64,000 nucleotides of DNA from the NCBI GenBank assembly GCA_017428055.1, contig JAFRRN010000035.1, forward strand, positions 36,222 to 100,221, in the 5' to 3' direction. Each line of letters opens with the position of its first letter. Position 1 is the first letter of the stretch. A program made the translations under genes and the position numbers. Below, in pieces: positions 59,837 through 64,000 of the stretch. Under the pieces are notes generated by a model, which searched no databases, was not told the origin of the DNA, and saw nothing but the letters and a program-made list of their open reading frames with translations. The DNA comes from Prevotella sp. GTDB lineage: Bacteria > Bacteroidota > Bacteroidia > Bacteroidales > Bacteroidaceae.

Positions 59837-62035
59837 TTAGTTTCCCAACACCGAGAGGTAAGCAGCGGCAACTATGCCGGATTCATCGGTCATGATTCCC
59901 TCTCCGTTCAAATAACCAACTACTTGATTGAAAACAATCTCATGTACATCACTTGGTTGAATGTTGATTATTGGATTGGGTTCCAATTTAAAATTCTTGA
60001 TAAAGTTGCAATTACTTGATGCAATCATAGAATTCTCCTGGATGCGAATATGTCCGTCAAAGATGTTATATGCAATCAAGTTATTCGAATTCACATCATT
60101 ATAGCTCCCGTTTGGAGTCTGCCCAGTGAAAGTTGGGCTTACATCATGGCAATCAATATCGTAAAAGTTTTCCGTACCCGAGATGACATTCCCGTAGATT
60201 TCCATGTTGTAGGCTCCATTGTTCCCATAGATGCCGATGTTTTTTCCAGGTCCGCCACAATCAACAATCCTATTGAATCGGACAATAGCCTTTTCATTGT
60301 TGGTTACGATAGTAATGGCTCCAGAATTCTGCAACCCAAGATACTTTCTTTCTTCTTTCCATTCGGGCGTATAGTGGATATAGTTCCATTCCACCAGGTT
60401 CTCGCTATGGCGGCTCGATACTGACGTGCAATTATCCAATCCAAGCCTTATGGCACCGTAATTGGTGTCAATAAACTCATTATAGGCAATATACGCCTTT
60501 CCCGTACTCCATACGGCAAACGAGGTAGAGCCGTAATGCCCGATGTTTTGGAACAAACACTCCGTAACGTCCATGTAAGGAGTGTTTCCTTCGCTGTAGT
60601 TTCCATCTATATGGTCAAGACGCACCGCATGGGTTTTTATGCCAGAGAAACAGCTCTTCTTTACGGATAACTGTAAGAAGTTACAGATTCCGCCTCCGAT
60701 GCCATTCGTGAAATGGCATTGGTTGACTTTCAGCTTACCATCATTCCTGATGGCATAACTCATCCCGCCAATAAAGTGAACATTATGGAACACGATGTTT
60801 GAATTCGACTTGACCCTGAAAAGGTGAGAAGCCCAGCATTGGCTTATATCAGAACCATAACTTTGTGGTAAGTAAACCTTATAGTTCTTTATGAGAGCAC
60901 CGTCCCCTTCTCCCATATAGTTAATCAGGAAAAAATCAGTCTGTGGAGTATATGCATTGAGGTGACTTAAAGTGAAGGAATCAATATTATTATCAAAATA
61001 CACGACACCTGCTGCCGCATTTGCAATTTTTCTTACCAGACGCTGATAATTCAAACGAAAACAGACGAATACATTATCAATATCTGTCTGATATAGGTTT
61101 TGCAGTTCCGTGGGAAGATAAAGCCCATACCTTGATCCGTTTATGGTCCATCCGCTGGAATGATAAACACCACTTCTTGCCAAAGGAATGATGCTTCCGT
61201 CAGACTTCATAAAAGCTTCCTCTCCTGTAACGTCATCCATGAAAGGTGCTTCATAACTGTTATCGTTTGGATTGTAGGTGGTTGGAAGGATTTTCCCTTT
61301 CTCATAAACCTTGTGGCCATTGCCCTTGATGACAAGATTTTTCCCTCTGAAATTAATCAAGGTATTCAAGTGCTCAATAGTATTGGGATCTTCAATATCA
61401 GATGACAAGCCGGCATCTTTTTCTATCGCAATATCACTGGTTAGGTTAATGATGGCATTGTTGTTTTGTACGATTGCGGTTTTTAACTCATTGTAATTCG
61501 CTACAGAAACAATGCCTCCTGAATCATTGGGGTTTGCCCATGATTCTCTGGTAAATAGGTAGTTAGTAATGGCATCCCGTGAAAGTTCGTCCAAGGCATG
61601 GTCGTAGATAAAATTCTTGATAGTCAGGGAATTGTCAAGTACGATGGCGACATCCTTGTTTATCATAGCAGCAAAGTTCACCATCCCATTGACATCTGCT
61701 ATAGAGGGGTCGCTGATTGCACTCCAGTTTACAACGGCATAACAGTCCACTCCCTTGTAAATCCCGTTACTTTCCAACTTGATGGGGTTAGTGGGAACAT
61801 TGGCGCTAAATTCTTGTTCAAAAGAAAAAGCGTCAGAATTATTAGCTCCACCATTGATGGATATTGTGATGCTGAAGTTTTGGTTGGCATTACCATAACG
61901 AGCTGTAGAGAGTTTAACATTCACTGGAGAATTCCAGTTAAATCCGATGTATAGTTCTTGGATAAATGAGTTCGCCAGATTGTTGTCGTTTATAAATGAG
62001 ATATTGCTAATGATGCGTTTTGTTTTCTTGTTCAA
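59837..62035 (-). CDS. Right-handed parallel beta-helix protein of unknown function
   Basis: 732 residues with no signal peptide (MNKKTKRIISNISF start). Residues 1-130 are beta-rich; the middle and C-terminal region (about 180-680) has beta-helix rungs with short strands and Asn/Gly turns (LVIKGNGHKVYEKGK, NIVFHNVHFIGGMSYAI, YMDVTECLFQNIGH, YNMEIYGNVISGTENFYDI). Such folds occur in polysaccharide lyases, adhesins and phage tail spikes. With no secretion signal visible it differs from the secreted enzymes of this window; it may be a passenger exported by another system, or a remnant of a mobile element, since it lies beside the broken mod. Confidence 0.65.
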   Translation of the reverse strand: MNKKTKRIISNISFINDNNLANSFIQELYIGFNWNSPVNVKLSTARYGNANQNFSITISINGGANNSDAFSFEQEFSANVPTNPIKLESNGIYKGVDCYAVVNWSAISDPSIADVNGMVNFAAMINKDVAIVLDNSLTIKNFIYDHALDELSRDAITNYLFTRESWANPNDSGGIVSVANYNELKTAIVQNNNAIINLTSDIAIEKDAGLSSDIEDPNTIEHLNTLINFRGKNLVIKGNGHKVYEKGKILPTTYNPNDNSYEAPFMDDVTGEEAFMKSDGSIIPLARSGVYHSSGWTINGSRYGLYLPTELQNLYQTDIDNVFVCFRLNYQRLVRKIANAAAGVVYFDNNIDSFTLSHLNAYTPQTDFFLINYMGEGDGALIKNYKVYLPQSYGSDISQCWASHLFRVKSNSNIVFHNVHFIGGMSYAIRNDGKLKVNQCHFTNGIGGGICNFLQLSVKKSCFSGIKTHAVRLDHIDGNYSEGNTPYMDVTECLFQNIGHYGSTSFAVWSTGKAYIAYNEFIDTNYGAIRLGLDNCTSVSSRHSENLVEWNYIHYTPEWKEERKYLGLQNSGAITIVTNNEKAIVRFNRIVDCGGPGKNIGIYGNNGAYNMEIYGNVISGTENFYDIDCHDVSPTFTGQTPNGSYNDVNSNNLIAYNIFDGHIRIQENSMIASSNCNFIKNFKLEPNPIINIQPSDVHEIVFNQVVGYLNGEGIMTDESGIVAAAYLSVLGN

Positions 62036-62046
62036 ATATAATAAGG

Positions 62047-64000
62047 TTACTTACAAATTACTTTCTTTACCGTCCCGTCATCATACTTCACCACGTGGAT
62101 GCCCTTGCCGTTGGGAGATATGCGGGAGCCGGAGAGGGAATAGTGAATGCCGTCATCGGGCTCTCTCATCGTAGTTGGGCCAATTCCCAACTCCTCGCTT
62201 GTCAACGGGACGATTTCCTTGAACTTGCCCCAGTACTTGTGGTTGCGGTACAATCCCACGGATTCGGCAGGGACATGCAATGTCTTTTCGGATAGATTGC
62301 CGAATGGGGTACAATCGATGGGAGTTACAACATAGCAATAGATGTCCTTCAAGTCATCAATCAAGGATGAATAATAGTGGTAACGGTCTCCATGGGAAAA
62401 GGCGCCACTGCCTATCTCCTCCACTCCAGCTGGTATCACTACGGTTTTCAGGATGCGGTGAGGATCTGTGTAATTGGAAAATGCCATATATCCGATTGTC
62501 TTCAACGAATTGGGGAGGATGATAGAGGTTAACCGGCTATTATCGGCAAAGGCATATTTCCCGATATGCTTCAATGATGGTGGCAAAAACATGCAGGAGT
62601 CATCTCCCTCCTCTGCCATGGTTGAAGGAACTATCCTGCTGAAAGCACACCCATAAAATGTACTGTCCTCGATGGATTCCAGACCGTCAGGCAACTTGAC
62701 CGAAATTAATTTCGAACAGTTGGCGAAAGCGGATTTACTTATACGCTTCACGGAGTTGGAATTGTCTGGAAAGTTCACTTGGCGAAGGTTGCGGCAATCC
62801 TTGAATGCGCTGCCGAGGTGTGTCAACGACGGGGGGAGGGTGATTGACAGCAAGCTCTTGCAATACTGGAATGCGGAATCGCAGATTTCTGTCACGGAAT
62901 TGGGAATGTTGATGCCCGTAAGGCTCGTGCATTTCTTGAATGCAGAACGACCAATGCTCCGCAGGGAAGAACCAAGAATCTTCACCTCGGACAGTCCCTC
63001 GCATCCCCAAAAGGCATTTTCTTCAATATTGACAACCGTCTCGGAGATGGTGACGGAAGTCAGAAATGGGCATAAAATAAAAGTTTCTTCCTTGATGGAT
63101 TCAAGGTTACGAGGATAAACGACGGAGGATATGTTTGAAAATGCAAAAGCCCTTGTTCCCATATAGTCCATCGAATCGGGTAACGTTAAGGAGATTAAGG
63201 AGACTTTTTTGCCACCGCCATAAATGAAAGCACTGTCTCCAATATGTCTAAGGGCATTGGGCAACTTGATGGTGGTCATGGGAGTGGAGAAAAATGCACA
63301 ATTACCGATGTATGTGAGGGAGTCGGGAAATCTTAATTCCATAAGGCTTGTTGTGGAGTGGAACGCATGATCCTCTATGCGGGTAACGGAATTGGGCAAG
63401 ATAAGCGATTTCAACTCTTTAAGGCCAAAGAAGGCACCCTGGGCGATGGTGGTAATGGAGTCGGGGACAACAGTATTGATAGACCCTGCCAGCAGGGTGT
63501 TAGTGCCAGTCTCTATCAAGGCGTTGCAACCGTTGCGAGAGTCGTATTTACTGTTGTCTGGATCCACCACTATCGAAGACAGAATCCTGGGGTATCCATA
63601 AGAAAAAACGGGAATTCCAATTTTCGCAACGTTACGGGGTATGGTCAATGACTCTAAATTATAGCACCCACCGAATGCCTCCGCGCCGATGCTTTCAAGG
63701 GATTCGGGCAAGGAAATCGACAATAATTCAGAGCAACCATAAAATGCCCTCCTGCCGATGGACTTGAGGGAATTGGACAAGGTAATGGAAGTAAAACTGG
63801 GACAAAAACGAAATGCCTCATCCTCAATGGTTACCACGGAGTTGGGGATGGTTATACTGGTTGCATAGCCGAGAATATCGAATGCCTTGTAGCCTATGGT
63901 AGTCACGGGAAATTCCTTTCCCTCATACTCCACGGTCTCCAGGATGGGGTATTCGGCAAAATTATGGCTTGTTACGTTGACGACCTTTGCCTCGCCGCTC
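62047..64000 (-). CDS. BspA-like leucine-rich-repeat surface protein, 5' end outside window
   Basis: The frame is open to the window edge, so the start lies to the right; about 650 residues are visible. At least twelve LRR_5-type repeats are readable (for example ITIPNSVVTIEDEAFRFC, SLPESLESIGAEAFGGCY, LTIPRNVAKIGIPVF, IVIPAGVEEIGSGAFSHG). The end (YSLSGSRISPNGKGIHVVKY) is a Por-like tail. BspA-like LRR proteins are secreted or surface-bound and can bind host glycoproteins or other bacteria. Located 11 bp upstream of the beta-helix gene on the same strand, with which it may share a transcript. Confidence 0.85.
   Translation of the reverse strand, partial: SGEAKVVNVTSHNFAEYPILETVEYEGKEFPVTTIGYKAFDILGYATSITIPNSVVTIEDEAFRFCPSFTSITLSNSLKSIGRRAFYGCSELLSISLPESLESIGAEAFGGCYNLESLTIPRNVAKIGIPVFSYGYPRILSSIVVDPDNSKYDSRNGCNALIETGTNTLLAGSINTVVPDSITTIAQGAFFGLKELKSLILPNSVTRIEDHAFHSTTSLMELRFPDSLTYIGNCAFFSTPMTTIKLPNALRHIGDSAFIYGGGKKVSLISLTLPDSMDYMGTRAFAFSNISSVVYPRNLESIKEETFILCPFLTSVTISETVVNIEENAFWGCEGLSEVKILGSSLRSIGRSAFKKCTSLTGINIPNSVTEICDSAFQYCKSLLSITLPPSLTHLGSAFKDCRNLRQVNFPDNSNSVKRISKSAFANCSKLISVKLPDGLESIEDSTFYGCAFSRIVPSTMAEEGDDSCMFLPPSLKHIGKYAFADNSRLTSIILPNSLKTIGYMAFSNYTDPHRILKTVVIPAGVEEIGSGAFSHGDRYHYYSSLIDDLKDIYCYVVTPIDCTPFGNLSEKTLHVPAESVGLYRNHKYWGKFKEIVPLTSEELGIGPTTMREPDDGIHYSLSGSRISPNGKGIHVVKYDDGTVKKVICK

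Noticed and set aside
59603-60019. 138-codon plus-strand frame opposite the mod remnant and beta-helix gene
   Set aside because: It crosses the ends of two features on the other strand and has no recognisable domain or promoter; likely chance.

Overview
The window looks like a chromosomal segment of a gut or rumen Bacteroidales bacterium, most likely Prevotella or a close relative. The evidence is: many promoters of the Bacteroidetes type (TAnnTTTG, sometimes with an upstream TTG/TTTG), secreted enzymes with Por-like C-terminal tails, BspA-type leucine-rich repeats, DUF4450 and DUF5723 proteins, pectin and xylan enzymes, and a multi-SLBB capsule exporter. I see no rRNA, tRNA, CRISPR array or complete insertion sequence.

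Layout. 0-6.8 kb: the end of a pectin-type locus (a partial DUF4450 glycosidase-like protein and a 1317-residue pectate-lyase-like protein). 6.8-11.7 kb: an accessory strip with a compound palindrome, a remnant of an AlbA_2-type ATPase, a type II restriction-modification pair (HNH nuclease plus C5-cytosine methylase), a small unknown gene behind a long structured leader with its own promoter, and a 386-bp inverted-repeat-bounded segment carrying five 22-bp palindromic repeats. 11.7-23.9 kb: a surface-polysaccharide locus (Wza-like exporter, Wzz-like protein, flippase, polymerase, GT2, WbsX, GT4, an inverted CotH-like gene, DegT/DnrJ aminotransferase).

24.4-38.6 kb: the most intriguing part, a single-direction block of about 14 kb. 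It encodes a LytTR regulator, an FHA-membrane-zinc-ribbon protein, an acidic membrane protein, Sel1-repeat proteins, a zinc-ribbon-FHA protein, a PP2C phosphatase with a membrane anchor, a Ser/Thr kinase with membrane anchor and MORN repeats, two secreted proteins of unknown function, a complete heptose-nucleotide cassette (HddA, GmhA and an HddC-GmhB fusion), a TPR/outer-membrane-like protein, a paralogue of the acidic membrane protein and a caspase-like protease. I infer a phosphorylation-controlled envelope system with a protease output; its function is not established by the sequence.

38.5-51.7 kb: housekeeping and envelope genes (RlpA-like, glutamate dehydrogenase, a lipoprotein with DUF5723, a rhodanese/metallo-beta-lactamase fusion), a GH5-GH43 bifunctional enzyme, an O-acetylhomoserine sulfhydrylase and a CE2-like esterase, then a probable short sRNA. 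51.7-59.8 kb: a protein with two receiver-like domains fused to a PPDK-type ATP-binding domain, then a broken type III restriction system in which an inverted two-gene module (45-residue ORF plus a DUF6169-like ORF with a -1 frameshift) sits between res and an N-terminally truncated mod. 59.8-64 kb: a parallel beta-helix protein and a partial BspA-like LRR protein running off the right edge.
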